From Welwitschia mirabilis (lineage: Eukaryota; Gnetophyta; Gnetopsida; Welwitschiales), in the NCBI GenBank assembly GCA_051453625.1, contig JBOZIK010000001.1, positions 228,060,663-228,098,729 on the forward strand: a stretch of 38,067 nucleotides of DNA. Reading direction: 5' to 3'. Below the pieces are notes generated by a model. That model saw only the letters and a program-made list of their open reading frames with translations, did not search any database and was not told the origin of the DNA. The number at the start of each line of letters is the position of its first letter. The stretch's first letter is position 1. This document shows, in pieces, positions 21,770-32,428 of the stretch. The position numbers were made by a program, and so were the translations under genes.

Positions 21770-22380
21770 TTCTTTGAAAAATGTCTTATTAACATCATTA
21801 GAAAGTGTGGTCCTCAATGGAAGTAGCTAGCCTTGTCATAGTTGCATCATGATAGTTTAGGAAGTGGACATTTTGATGGAAGAAAGCCTACTACTAAGAT
21901 CCTACAAGCTGGTCCTTATTGACCATCATTTTATAAGGATGCTTATGAGTGTGTTAAAATGTGTGGTAAGTGCCAAAGGGTAGGTAAGATTGGTCATAGA
22001 GATAAAATTCCTTTGTAGCCTCTTATCAAGTGTGAACCATTTAATTGTTGGAGCTTAACTTTTGTTGGACTATTATATCCTCACTTTCTTCAAAAAAGTT
22101 ATATCTTTATTGCTATTGAGCATGTAACCAAGTGGGTGGAAGTAAAGACTACCCAAAACTCTATGATGCTAAAACAGGGTGCAATTTTTAAAATCTCATA
22201 TTATTACGAGGTTTGGATTTCGTTGGGTACCAATTTTGGATCAGGGAACAGATTTCTTAAATAGACTCAATGAAAAGCTTCTTACCAAAAATGAGATTCA
22301 TTATTGTGTAGCCAATGGCTATCATCCTCAAACTAAGTGTTTAGATAAAATATCTAATAGGTAAATTAAATAATGTTGAT
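21770..22380 (+). pseudogene. Gypsy integrase relic, H2C2 zinc module and core
   Basis: The zinc module is well kept: CHDSLGSGHFDGRKPTTKIL near 21845, then MCGKCQRVGKI near 21960 (His, His, Cys, Cys all present). The core begins CEPFNCWSLTFVGLLYP near 22030, where the catalytic Asp of GIDF has become Thr, then HVTKWVEVKT near 22120. The open frame 22179-22364 holds HIITRFGF, ILDQGTDFLNRLNEKLL (second catalytic Asp kept) and ANGYHPQTK (the PYHPQTSGQ motif). The Glu region is out of frame. In-frame TGA and TAG stops interrupt the zinc module. Confidence 0.88.
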
Positions 22381-22584
22381 GAAAGTAAGATAAATTAAAG
22401 TTGGATAAGGTTTCATAGGCCTTTTAAGTGGTCTTTGATAATGAGCTTATGCCCTTAATAGATAACTTATTCTTAAAATCCAAAGGAAACTTTGTCATTA
22501 GGGGAACCTAGAAGAAAATATTTTTTTTGATGGGATCTTACATTACTATTTAACTCTAAGGATAATTAGCATAGATGAAAATCT

Positions 22585-22740
22585 AATCTCTAAATGGACA
22601 GGGCCATTCAAAGTGATAAAATTGTACAATAATGAGTTAATGCTAATTTTTGAACTTGGAAAAGACAAACCACAAATATTAAAGTTGTATAACTAAAGAG
22701 AATGGTTACAACAGCTATAAAGCTTGATTAAAGTCATTAA
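22585..22740 (+). pseudogene. Gypsy polyprotein C-terminal tail
   Basis: SKWTGPFKVIKLYNNELMLI, then GKDKPQILKLYN, match the conserved end of Tat/Athila-type polyproteins (SRWSGPFxVxxVxxxGAVEL...FKVNGQRLKxY). This tail follows the integrase and is thought to help target or stabilise the integration complex. The frame ends in TAA near 22695. Confidence 0.75.
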
Positions 22741-23378
22741 GGTTGATGGTAAGCCTCACAATTACAAGTCCCATTGTCTATTTACTATAATTTTGTTTTT
22801 TCTTTCATATATATCATAAACATTATATCTTTTTGTACATTCTCATTAACATTATGGGTAGGAACTTTCCATCATTTTGGTACAATCTCATGTTATCAAT
22901 TTTCATGTGACTTCCAAAAAAAAATAAAACTTGCTTATGCCATTAGTTATAAAGTCCATTCTTTCACACTCCATCTAATTTTCTCAAGAACTAAATGAGG
23001 GAAAAATCATATTTTTACTAAAATATGTTCATTATTTGTAAGTTGCAGTGTTTTCTTAACATTACCACAACAGGTTAGATCTCTTAGAATTACTATCCAA
23101 ATTACACAATTGATGGCTATTTATGGCCACCCATTGCATTGTTTTATGGGATTTATCACTACAACTTATTAATAATTAGAGCATGATTTGAAACTCATAA
23201 GAGGAATTCATTGTCTAACTTAATGTTGTACCATCTGTAAAATTAAGACCAGAATAAAGGATAAGTAAGAAGAGATACTTTCTTGAATAGAAAATTCCAT
23301 TTTCTTTTTTCTAAAACTTAGAGAATAAGTAGCACATACTTTCTAATAAGAAATCACAGAACAAACTTTCTTCTTTCA

Positions 23379-23426
<48 letters not shown>

Positions 23427-24109
23427 CTCGCTGAGTAGTTACAAGACTTTCTCATTTCTTTGGCACTATGGACAACCACTCATTTAGGTTAAGACATTTA
23501 TTGTTTTATTTCATCCATTGTTTTTTATCATTTACATATTTTTATTTGGTTTTCTTTGATGCTCTATAATATTTAAGGTTGTCTTTTATTCCTCTTATGT
23601 TGCTTTCTACTTTTTTTTTTTGGTAATATCCCAATAGGAATGATGACTAAGATTAATAGATTATAAATAACTATATTCAAGCTATATTAAATAATTATTT
23701 GTAATACTTTAAATATTCAACTTAAAGCAAGGTCTTAACTTATAGAATCTTCATGGAATAAATAAATTCAATAAAATGTGAAATCTATTCAACTATAGTT
23801 TAATGAATCTTGGAGCCCAGTACTAATGATAAATAAAGTTTTTACTATGTGAATAAAAAAGAATAATAAAAAGTAAAATAGCAGACAATCTGATTAACCC
23901 ATGTGGTAGTTTAAAAAGCTTGATAAAAAACCTTACAAAACTTTGATGACAAGATTTTTTCTTGTAATACCAAATGCCCAAGAATTTGCATAAGCTCTTA
24001 GTTAAATTGTTGATAAAAGTGAAAGCTTTCTTATAGTGCATATTTATAAGAGGTAAAATTGGCCATAGAACTATTTGATAATTGTGTAAATTGATTACAT
24101 ATATAACAA
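22741..24109. other. AT-rich region after the Gypsy element
   Basis: No gene is supported. A 74-codon + frame at 22774-22998 is hydrophobic at its start; its place after pol could be env-like, but there is no recognisable motif. A 3' LTR would be expected here, but no matching upstream copy was seen. A TC microsatellite lies at 23382-23424. Confidence 0.45.
23382..23424. repeat. (TC)n microsatellite
   Basis: A perfect TC dinucleotide run of 43 bp. Confidence 0.95.
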
Positions 24110-26340
24110 TCTAAGGGCCATTTAGTATTTGAAAAAAAGTTATTATTACAATTGATTAAGAAAAATCAATTTGTTTTCTTCAAATTTATTGATAGGAATA
24201 TGTCAAAGCTCTTCTAAATTCTGGTGTACCTACCTAATAGCTTTGTGTAGCTGGGAAGTAACTTCTTTAATTACATTCTATGTATGTTGCAAATCTTTAG
24301 GAGGTAGGGCACTTATGTCAATATTTGAAGCTTCTATGTTGAAAATTGAATTAGATAATTTAAAATGATATTTTAATGATTTTAACAACTAATTAGAATT
24401 CATGATATCCTCATTTACGAGGGCTAGTTAGACAACTATCTTTTTGTTGATCTCTTTAATTAGGGGGACTATCCTTTTAACATCATTCCTAATAGTATCA
24501 ATCATGATCTTTCTAAAAGCTGAAAGAGGCATGTCTAATGTTGAATTAGCCTTTTTAATAATTTATTCTATAGTATTAAGATATGAATGAATTTCTATTA
24601 AAAAGGCAAGTAACTGATCAAATAAAGAGATAAGATGTGCATGAAACTTTGATCAGTTACTCCAAATTTGATCCAGAGTTGGATGTGAGATTGTAAGAGT
24701 TTCTTTTTCTTAAGATATTCCTAAAGGTTATTATCTACATTAGAGAAAAGTTGGTTTAAATCCTTAAGATATGAGAGCTCTATGTTCTTATCGTTGATCT
24801 TTTCTCTTAGTAAAATTAACTTAGCCTTGTTATTTTCTACTTCAGAGATGGATTATCTCAAAACATCTTCTTGTATCTCTAAAAAAGATTAACTATCTTT
24901 TAATTCTTCTTTCTATAGTAATTGTAGCTTTAATCTATTCATCTTGACATCCTTTATTTATATGTTATGTTTAAATGCTGTGAGTGATGAGAAGATGACA
25001 TGAACGTCTACTCTTTTGGACTCTAGTATTGTATATCATTGTTATTTAATTTTCTTCTCCTTAGCATATTCTTCTATGATATGCTTGATAAAATTGAGGC
25101 CAATTAAAGTGGATTCCTTGTATAAGGTGACAGGATCATCAAGAAATTCCCATGAACTATGAGGCTTCTTTTTCTCTATCTATATGAGACCTCTTTTGGA
25201 GTTCCATCTCCTTTTTATTTTCTTTAAAAATTAATGACACCTAGCTTTTTAATAAAATATTTTAATTCTATTATTGTAATTTCAACTAACTCCTTTTCTA
25301 GATTAATAAGAACTAAAGGAGGAGGAAACTTTATTAATATTAAAAGCTATAATAAGGAAGTCTGTACTTCATCCATAGCGAGAAGTAGTTTTTATTGTCT
25401 TATTTATTTTAGACCCTTTTTAGAACAACTAAGAGGTCTAAATCTAGGCCTTCATCTTGAAATCTAGCTATTAAATAAGAACTATCAATGAAGGACCATT
25501 TAGCTCTATTTATCAATGTAATAACCTTAAAATGATCTCCTTAAATTAGTGGAACTCTTCATTGATCAGAATTTGTAGAATCAAATTCAAATGTTTTACA
25601 TGATTCTAGGGCTTGTGGATGTGGATAGTTAATAAGATAAGAGAGGCTAAGCTCTAAAGAAGGATTTGAATTTACCAATACCTATTTCTTTCTTTCTACT
25701 TCCAAATCATCTATGTAGCTAAAATAGATCTTGTTATCAATATATTCATTATGTATAAAATGTGCCTTGGGTAATGTAATTTGATTGCCTACATTAANNN
25801 NNNNNNNNNNNNNNNNNNNNNNNNNNNNNNNNNNNNNNNNNNNNNNNNNNNNNNNNNNNNNNNNNNNNNNNNNNNNNNNNNNNNNNNNNNNNNNNNNTAT
25901 TTCTTTCTTTCTACTTCCAAATCATCTATGTAGCTAAAATAGATCTTATTATCAAAATATTCATTATGTATAAAATGTGCCTTAGGTAATGTAATTTGAT
26001 TGCCTACATTAAATACCCTACTAGCATAGAATAAATAAGTTAATCCTTTAGCCTTCTTTAGATATTTATCCAACATTTCTGTACTACTATAAAATTAATC
26101 TTTAATATGGAAAGGCTTGGTTAATGTCATAGCTTTTTTTATTATCATAAACTTACTTTTGATATTCAATCACAGTATTAATACCTTCAATATGAAAAGA
26201 TATGGTGTAACAATTTTGGATAGCATTTTGAATGTAATTTTAGTCTCAATAACATGAATTATACCAAATTTGAAATGCAAATAGACATGGCCAAAAAAAT
26301 ATTGATTTCTATTGTGTCTATAATGTCTAGTTATAATCTA
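24110..26340 (-). pseudogene. Unrecognised polyprotein-like coding relic, C-terminal part
   Basis: Read leftward, long stretches look like genuine protein with scattered TAG/TGA stops. A frame from a Met at 26076 begins MLDKYLKKAKGLTYLFYASR and continues FNVGNQITLPKAHFIHNEYF and KIYFSYIDDLEVERKK. Beyond it come WRVPLI and GDHFKVITLINRAKWSFID near 25500. A helical, probably coiled-coil end contains LDMPLSAFRKIMIDTIRNDV near 24500 and ISALPPKDLQHT near 24300. The relic includes a 100-N gap with duplicated flanks at 25798-25897. I do not recognise the family. A retroelement accessory ORF or an old pararetrovirus-like insertion are possibilities only; no RT or protease is seen nearby. Confidence 0.45.
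25683..26012. repeat. Duplicated contig ends around a 100-N gap (25798-25897)
   Basis: The 115 bp before the gap (25683-25797) and the 115 bp after it (25898-26012) match with 3 differences. The copies end and begin exactly at the gap, as unmerged overlapping contig ends would. It is probably not a biological duplication; the differences look allelic. Confidence 0.85.
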
Positions 26341-26879
26341 GGCATTTACTTATTAAAAACAAAAGAATATAAATAGAAATAAAGAAAATTTATGATAAGA
26401 TCATTTACCCCAAAATTAAAAAATTTCTTTGCATATACAATAAGGAAAATTTCTTAGATTCAAGGCAAGTGGCCTTGGGGAGTAAGTAGTGGTCAAATGT
26501 AATATGACACATTCTTTGATATAGTTAACCACTAAAAGAATAAAATATAATTAATGAGGTAAGATGTGAGATCAAATTTATATTATGGGTCTACCTCAAA
26601 TCATCACTTGACTTCTTAGCAGAGCCTCTAGTTGAGTGCATAAAGACAACCCATTATTTATTGTAAATCAAGTGAAGATAATTTAACTATCCATGGTCAT
26701 TGGTAGGTTGCGTAAATAATGTATCATTATGAGACCCATAGCCTCCTACTTCAATTGTTATTTAAATTATTTTCTTTTAAAGCCCAAAAACTTCTAAATA
26801 GCATCCACCAAAATCCACAATTTCTTTAGAAATATTCCCTAGTAGTAGTGAGTATTATCAATGGGAATATTATCTATTT

Positions 26880-27401
26880 CTAAAAGAACTAGGACATCAT
26901 AACTTTAATATGAAACATTAGTAGTAGATAAATCATCTCTCTAAAAGGTAAAGCTTTTGAATTTTTTTCTAAATTATGCTCACCATTTTTAAAAACTTAG
27001 TTTAGAAAGTCATAGCAATAATTAGAAAACTGATGCAAGAATAGTAAGTATAAATCCTCAAATTCTAAAGAATTAAAGTGAGGAAATTAAAGCTCATACA
27101 TTCCTTTAATCCAGCTATATATTCTTGAAAAGGATTTTGGAGTAAAATGCATTATTAATAGATGGTTATCTAGTTTGACATACTCATGCATAAGCCTTTG
27201 TAAAACATCTTTGGAAGCCTTCGAGACTGATTCTATAAGTTAAGGATGAAAAGCAAGTTTTTGATTATGGTACTAATTTGTAAAACAAAAAAGCATTAAG
27301 TGAAGTATAGACTCTATAGATTTGAATTTAAACTTCTTGGCCTAGGGAAATAGTTCTATCTTAAATTAACTAGATGAAAATAACCCAAATTGATATGGCA
27401 T
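26880..27401 (-). pseudogene. Unrecognised coding relic, probable N-terminal part of the 24110-26340 relic
   Basis: On the minus strand a single frame runs from a Met at 27399-27401 (MPYQFGLFSSS, then TAA) to about 26940 with only a handful of stops. Its segments include KKFKFKSIESILHLMLFCFT, SKASKDVLQRLMHEYVKLDN and SFSRIYSWIKGMYEL, then FEDLYLLFLHQFSNYCYDFL. The sequence is rich in aromatic and Leu residues and helix-prone. Keeping one frame over about 460 bp in such decayed DNA argues for former coding. No family is recognised. It lies in the same direction as, and just upstream of, the 24110-26340 relic. Confidence 0.4.
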
Positions 27402-27799
27402 GTTAAGATTATTTATTTAGTACTATGACATCGATAAGGGTTAAATTAAATTAAAATATCATGTTTTAAAATCATAATAGTTATTTTTGAAAATCCATGG
27501 ATGGAATAGACAAAAATAAATTGTCCAAGTACATTGAAAGTCACGAAAAAATATGTGTAGGAATCAATTATCCCAAAAAAAGCCATGCATCACAAACTAT
27601 GATAAAAAATTAGTACAAGAGCTTAAAAAACCCTTGAATGGAAAAGATCAGATCATAAAAGGTAACATATGAAGTTGATTTTACAACTAAAATACCACTA
27701 GGCATAAGATACAAGGATATGGATCCATTGCTTTAATGAATGTGGCAGCTAATAGATTTAAGGTTATTGATAATAGTTAATATGCCAAATTCCATAGGT
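27402..27799. other. AT-rich sequence, no gene seen
   Basis: Nothing recognisable. It separates the start of the minus-strand relic from the tandem array at 27800. Confidence 0.4.
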
Positions 27800-28620
27800 C
27801 ACAAGTTACAAAAGTGTAAATCTAGTTTACTAAATAACTTATAAAAGTAATAAGGTGTCTTGTGAAAATAAAGTATTTCATTAAATACTTTATTTGAGAT
27901 GCTTTTAGCCATAAGTCATAAAGGCGTGGACTCAATTTTCTATACTTATTATATTCATAATGTTAAAAGAGCATGGTGCTAGTAGATCTAAGATTATAGA
28001 TGATAGTTAGTACATCGAATACTCTAGGGCACAAGCCATAAAAACGTGAGCCACTTTGCTAAATAATTTCATAGATAATAATAGATGATGGTTAGAGATA
28101 ATAAGGTTAGGATGTCATGAGCCATAAACTATGAAAGTGTGAACCCAATTTCTTAGATTAAAATATTCATGATATTAGCAAAAAGAGTGTAATAGCTAGT
28201 AACGATAAGACTATTAACAATGGTCGATATTCAAAATGTTGTAAACCATGAGCTACAAAAAGGTGAACATAGATTATTTTGAAGACATACTAGTATTAAT
28301 GCATGACTAAAGTAAAAATAGTAGTAAATAGCAAGTCATAGAAAAATAACTATTATATAATCTTGATAGACATGACCTCACAAGCTATGCAAAGATGATT
28401 TTGAATTTTCACATTACTCAAAATTAGAAAATTTCAAGGAAAAGCCACAATAGCTAGTGGGAATAAAGCTTCATAGATATTTGATATTTTTAAAAGCTAT
28501 GAGCCAGATCTATAAGAATAGAGAGCCTAAACATGTAAGATTTTTTAAGTTATTAGAAAAATTTATAGAGTCTAAATCTAAACTAAAAAATATAAGGTCA
28601 TTTCCATAGAGATGTGACTC
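27800..28620. repeat. Degenerate tandem array, period about 90-130 bp
   Basis: A core close to CAYRAGCYATAAAA followed by RYGTGARCYC recurs near 27800, 27910, 28030, 28116, 28247, 28379, 28499 and 28594. Between cores, other blocks also recur, such as AGCTAGTAG/AGCTAATAG, GATAATAGTTA/GATGATAGTTA, and CTAAATAA after the core. Copies are strongly diverged and spacing is uneven, so the array is old. It lies on the 5' side of the minus-strand relic. It may be a decayed satellite or an LTR/UTR minisatellite. Confidence 0.55.
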
Positions 28621-28856
28621 AAAAGAAAAGATATTTTATGTGAGAAATATTATGAGTTACAAAATGAGATGATATGGCTCTACCTTACTTCTAATATAAA
28701 CTAGAGTGATGCAATAAAAGGCTTATTAAAAAATAAGAGTATTATTAAAGTGATAATATTTCCATCCTACCTAAAAAACAAAAATAGACATATTAAGTTT
28801 AGAATAAATAAAAGATGGTAGAAGGATGAAGATAAAATTTAAACATTTCTTTAAAT

Positions 28857-29260
28857 ATTATCTTCAATTTCTTTTTAAAGGAAGTTGCTAATATGTACAA
28901 GACATTCATGTGCCTCATCTCTCTTTTTATGAATGATACTTATCATTTCTATAGAAAGAGAGTAAGATAGATCAATCATACAATCATTCATAGAATAAGC
29001 TAAAGATTTCCTTACTCGACTAGTGTGTACCTTCTCCTTTCCTTTCACTTTGATGTTATTTGAATTTCAAGCTAGTTCTACTATATCATCCAAATGGTAA
29101 AAAAGTAAATTTTTGATTGTAAAAAGTGGACTATATCTTCATCCACTCAATAAATAGTAATGTGTAGATCTATTGTTAAACTAGTCATAGTTGCTACTAT
29201 TTGATCAGCCCACTTATAGAGTGGATCTATGGAGTGCACTCCAAGATGGAAACTATTGTG
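28857..29260 (-). pseudogene. Unrecognised short coding relic
   Basis: The minus strand gives SIDPLYKWADQIVATMTSL near 29200 and, in another frame, IKVKGKEKVHTSRVRKSLAY followed by DCMIDLSYSLSIEMISIIHK and DEAHECLVHISNFL down to about 28880. One frameshift separates the two. The basic stretch followed by a helical segment reads like protein, but I do not recognise it. It lies in the same direction as the larger relic at 24110-27401, with the tandem array between, and could be an earlier ORF of the same element. Confidence 0.3.
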
Positions 29261-29358
29261 ATGTGTATTTGTGCAAATGATTTAAGATTAAGAAGATCCT
29301 ATCATTCCCAAATAAAATATATATCTACATAATAAAACACACTAATATAGATGGGAGT

Positions 29359-29554
29359 TGACCTGAATGTTGTAATCCATTGAAGGGCTATGCTAAAGAA
29401 AGAGAANNNNNNNNNNNNNNNNNNNNNNNNNNNNNNNNNNNNNNNNNNNNNNNNNNNNNNNNNNNNNNNNNNNNNNNNNNNNNNNNNNNNNNNNNNNNNN
29501 NNNNNNTGACCTGAATGTTGTAATCCATTGAAGGGCTATGCTAAAGAAAGAGAA
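29359..29554. repeat. Duplicated contig ends around a 100-N gap (29407-29506)
   Basis: 48 bp before the gap (29359-29406) are identical to the 48 bp after it (29507-29554). The copies abut the gap exactly, which points to an unmerged contig overlap. Confidence 0.9.
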
Positions 29555-29590
29555 TTGATTTCCATAAAAAATACTTTGTATCCTATCTAA

Positions 29591-30014
29591 AAAAATAAAT
29601 TACAATGTAGAGAAGTACAATGCAAAACACTTATGCAAAGTTAATCTAGGAAAGAAAAATAATAATGCACCTAAACTAACAATGCTTAACCTTGATAAAG
29701 TTTCCCTCATAACCTATATCACTCACGAAACTATCACTGAATTAAAAGCAACNNNNNNNNNNNNNNNNNNNNNNNNNNNNNNNNNNNNNNNNNNNNNNNN
29801 NNNNNNNNNNNNNNNNNNNNNNNNNNNNNNNNNNNNNNNNNNNNNNNNNNNNAAAAATAAATTGCAATGCAGGAAAGTACAATGCAACACACTTATGCAA
29901 AGTTAATCTAGGAAAGAAAAATAATAATGCACCCAAACTAATAATGCTTAACCTTGATAAAGTTTCCCTTATAACCTATATCACTCAAGAAACTATCACT
30001 AAATTAAAAGCAAC
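29591..30014. repeat. Duplicated contig ends around a 100-N gap (29753-29852)
   Basis: 162 bp before the gap (29591-29752) match the 162 bp after it (29853-30014) with about 10 differences. The exact abutment suggests overlapping contigs from diverged haplotypes or repeat copies. Short open frames that span this gap are not genes. Confidence 0.8.
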
Positions 30015-31260
30015 ATAAGATTTGAGGGATAAGAATAAACAAGCATAGGAAATTGAAAAGAAGTCTTTATATTACTTGAATGACATCCGTGTTAAAAAGT
30101 AGCCTCACCTCAATCGAGGAAGCACAACCCAACACCAAAAAAGATGTCTATGTATAACTACAAGAATGGATCTCTGGCCCTTCAATCTCTTGGTACAAGA
30201 ATTTCCAGTGTAAGTGAAGACAAGATGAAGTCGAGGGTGGAATTAATACTTATTAACACAAAGCACTCAATAATAAGACAAATAAATAGGCATGGGTACA
30301 ACCCTAACAGTCATACTAAAATAAGTGAAAGAGTTAGGTGAATTTTAAGCATGATGTTACAATAGGTGTTATTCAAATGATTATTTATATAATATAGGGA
30401 ATAATTTTATCTCATAAATAATCTATGTTACCACTAGATTGATCACAGTTATCATTGTTATTGGCCTCAATGATTCTGTGATCTATACCGTCGTTTGGAA
30501 ATGAGGTGAATGATGAGCTTTTACAAGTATTCATCCCATGCATTTAGCCTCAATGTTTGTAAGAAATTTATCTCAAAAATAGAAAGTATTAAAAACTACT
30601 CTAAATACTACAACATGTCATGGGGATTGCATGTTTTTGTTTCTTTCATCTTAGCTCTCCAATATCATGGAAATCCAGCATATGCTTGTCTAATAACCTA
30701 TAAAACTACTTAAAATACCCTATTAAATATATGTAAGTTGGTAGCACAACATAGCCCTTTACTTATTCTTGTCAGTCCCTGATAAAACCAAGAAGTAAAC
30801 ACTAATTGCTAGTTAACTTATTTAATAATAAAAATAGCTATGGTATTAAAGAAATTATCTTAGAAAAATATTCAAAACTTTTANNNNNNNNNNNNNNNNN
30901 NNNNNNNNNNNNNNNNNNNNNNNNNNNNNNNNNNNNNNNNNNNNNNNNNNNNNNNNNNNNNNNNNNNNNNNNNNNNNNNNNNNNNNNNNNNNNNNNNNNN
31001 NNNNNNNNNNNNNNNNNNNNNNNNNNNNNNNNNNNNNNNNNNNNNNNNNNNNNNNNNNNNNNNTTAAAATCCCCCACTGAATTAAATAGCAATGAATAAA
31101 AGATTGCCTAAATAAAATTAGCCCTCATCATAACATGTGAAAAAAAGATAATCATGAAAATTAGATAAAAATAAGTACATCATGCTCACTAAAAAAATGA
31201 TATGTATATATAATCAGTGAGTTTTAGTACAAAAATACATAGAAGAAAAGATACAAAATA
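30015..31260. other. AT-rich sequence, no gene supported
   Basis: Frames at 30144-30341 and 30510-30713 (+) have no recognisable motif. It contains a 180-N gap at 30884-31063. Confidence 0.45.
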
Positions 31261-32256
31261 TTACAAAATCAATTTTGTTTGGGCATCTGGCTTAGGTACA
31301 GGGGAAGAAGAGGGAGGATGCTCAGGATTGGTAGGAAAACATAGGTCAAAAGATGTAGAAATAAAATGGACCTTCTTATCACCTTGGACATGTATAACCT
31401 CTAGTTTATCAACTTTCAAACTATGTTTAATAGAAATAATGTGTTGATGCATGTTAACAATTTGGTCCTCAGAATGCTGAACTCTCCTCTCTACAGTTAA
31501 GATTCTGTGCTCTAATGTCTACATCCTCTGATCAAAAATCTAAATCCTCTAGTTGAGTCTTTGGATTCCATGGTTTATGAAACATCTAGTAGTCTCAGTG
31601 GTCTCTACTACGAGGGCCTGTATCTACTCGAGTATAGCCCCAACTGCAGGTCTCTATACCTAAGGTCGCTCTACCTCTTTTGGTGCTTATATGCCTGTGT
31701 CTTGCAAATAGCAAGCTGAAGTCTAGATGTGAGATAAGTGATACTTACTTATAGGATTTGGTATCCTAAATTAGCTAAAAAAAGCCAAGATAAGGCATGA
31801 GTAACACAGAGTCTATAATTATCGTACCTTAACCATTAACCTGAGTCTTCTTCAGATAAATGTGGATAGGTCCATCTGCTCTCCTAGTTTAAATGCTATT
31901 AGTATTTGTAAGTGTGCAATCATGGCATGAATATCATGAAATGATGGAATAATTTTATGGATCAGACCTTGTATAATACTCTATATGTGGGAATTAGCTA
32001 AGTAACAAGAATCCCCCTTCTATCTATCAGAAGATCTGCTGGTATATCTATTGCAGCATCATATGCATGACGCTTCTTAGTCCCACTAGCTAAATGAATG
32101 TGGAAACTCCTAAGGCTATCAAGATCTATAACTACTATAATATGGGATGGAAGGATTGCAATCTCATAATTGTATATGTATTCTACAGTCATATCCACTA
32201 ACTGTCCACAAGCATCTGGTTTATGCTATATGTGCATGGTATCGTAAAACTCTCAT
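31261..32256 (-). pseudogene. Unrecognised relic with coiled-coil segment and Pro-rich C-terminus
   Basis: Read leftward. Near 32000-32198 the frame gives YEIAILPSHIIVVIDLDSLR and ASGTKKRHAYDAAIDIPADL. Near 31850-31990 it gives SIIQGLIHKIIPSFHDIHAM and IAHLQILIAFKLGEQMDLST. From 31680 to 31261 a heptad-like segment (TLEHRILTVERRVQHSEDQI) leads to a Pro/Ser-rich tail (PEHPPSSSPVPKPDAQ) and a stop at 31261. The six stops between 31519 and 31662 are all TAG, in places where Gln (CAG) would suit the coiled coil. A 172-N gap (32257-32428) cuts the 5' side. Such globular-plus-coiled-coil proteins occur as accessory ORFs of plant transposons, but I cannot name the family. Confidence 0.45.
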
Positions 32257-32428
32257 NNNNNNNNNNNNNNNNNNNNNNNNNNNNNNNNNNNNNNNNNNNN
32301 NNNNNNNNNNNNNNNNNNNNNNNNNNNNNNNNNNNNNNNNNNNNNNNNNNNNNNNNNNNNNNNNNNNNNNNNNNNNNNNNNNNNNNNNNNNNNNNNNNNN
32401 NNNNNNNNNNNNNNNNNNNNNNNNNNNN

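Larger units (their letters stand above)
18399..22760 (+). mobile_element. Decayed Ty3/Gypsy retrotransposon, Tat/Athila-like
   Basis: Protease, RT, RNase H and integrase relics occur in the Gypsy order (PR-RT-RH-IN) on the + strand, with sequence signatures typical of plant Tat/Athila polyproteins. Examples are the HxIxLxxxxKP entry to RT, the RMPFGLxxxPxTFQ segment, the GHFxxxKT...CxxCQRxG zinc module and the post-integrase WTGPFKV tail. All are broken by stops and frameshifts. I could not find LTRs, a PBS or a PPT, so the limits given are only those of coding signal. The element is probably old and truncated or too diverged to show LTRs by eye. Confidence 0.85.

Noticed and set aside
22774-22998. 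Hydrophobic 74-codon + frame after Gypsy pol, possible env-like ORF
   Set aside because: No signal peptide, Cys pattern or transmembrane arrangement that could be trusted; AT-rich DNA readily gives Phe/Ile-rich frames.
29682-29936. Open frames spanning the gap at 29753-29852
   Set aside because: Mostly N with duplicated flanks; no evidence of coding.
25683-30014. Tandem or CRISPR-like duplications
   Set aside because: Each pair is centred on a 100-N gap and abuts it exactly; there are only two copies each. These are assembly overlaps, and a CRISPR array is not expected in a plant genome.
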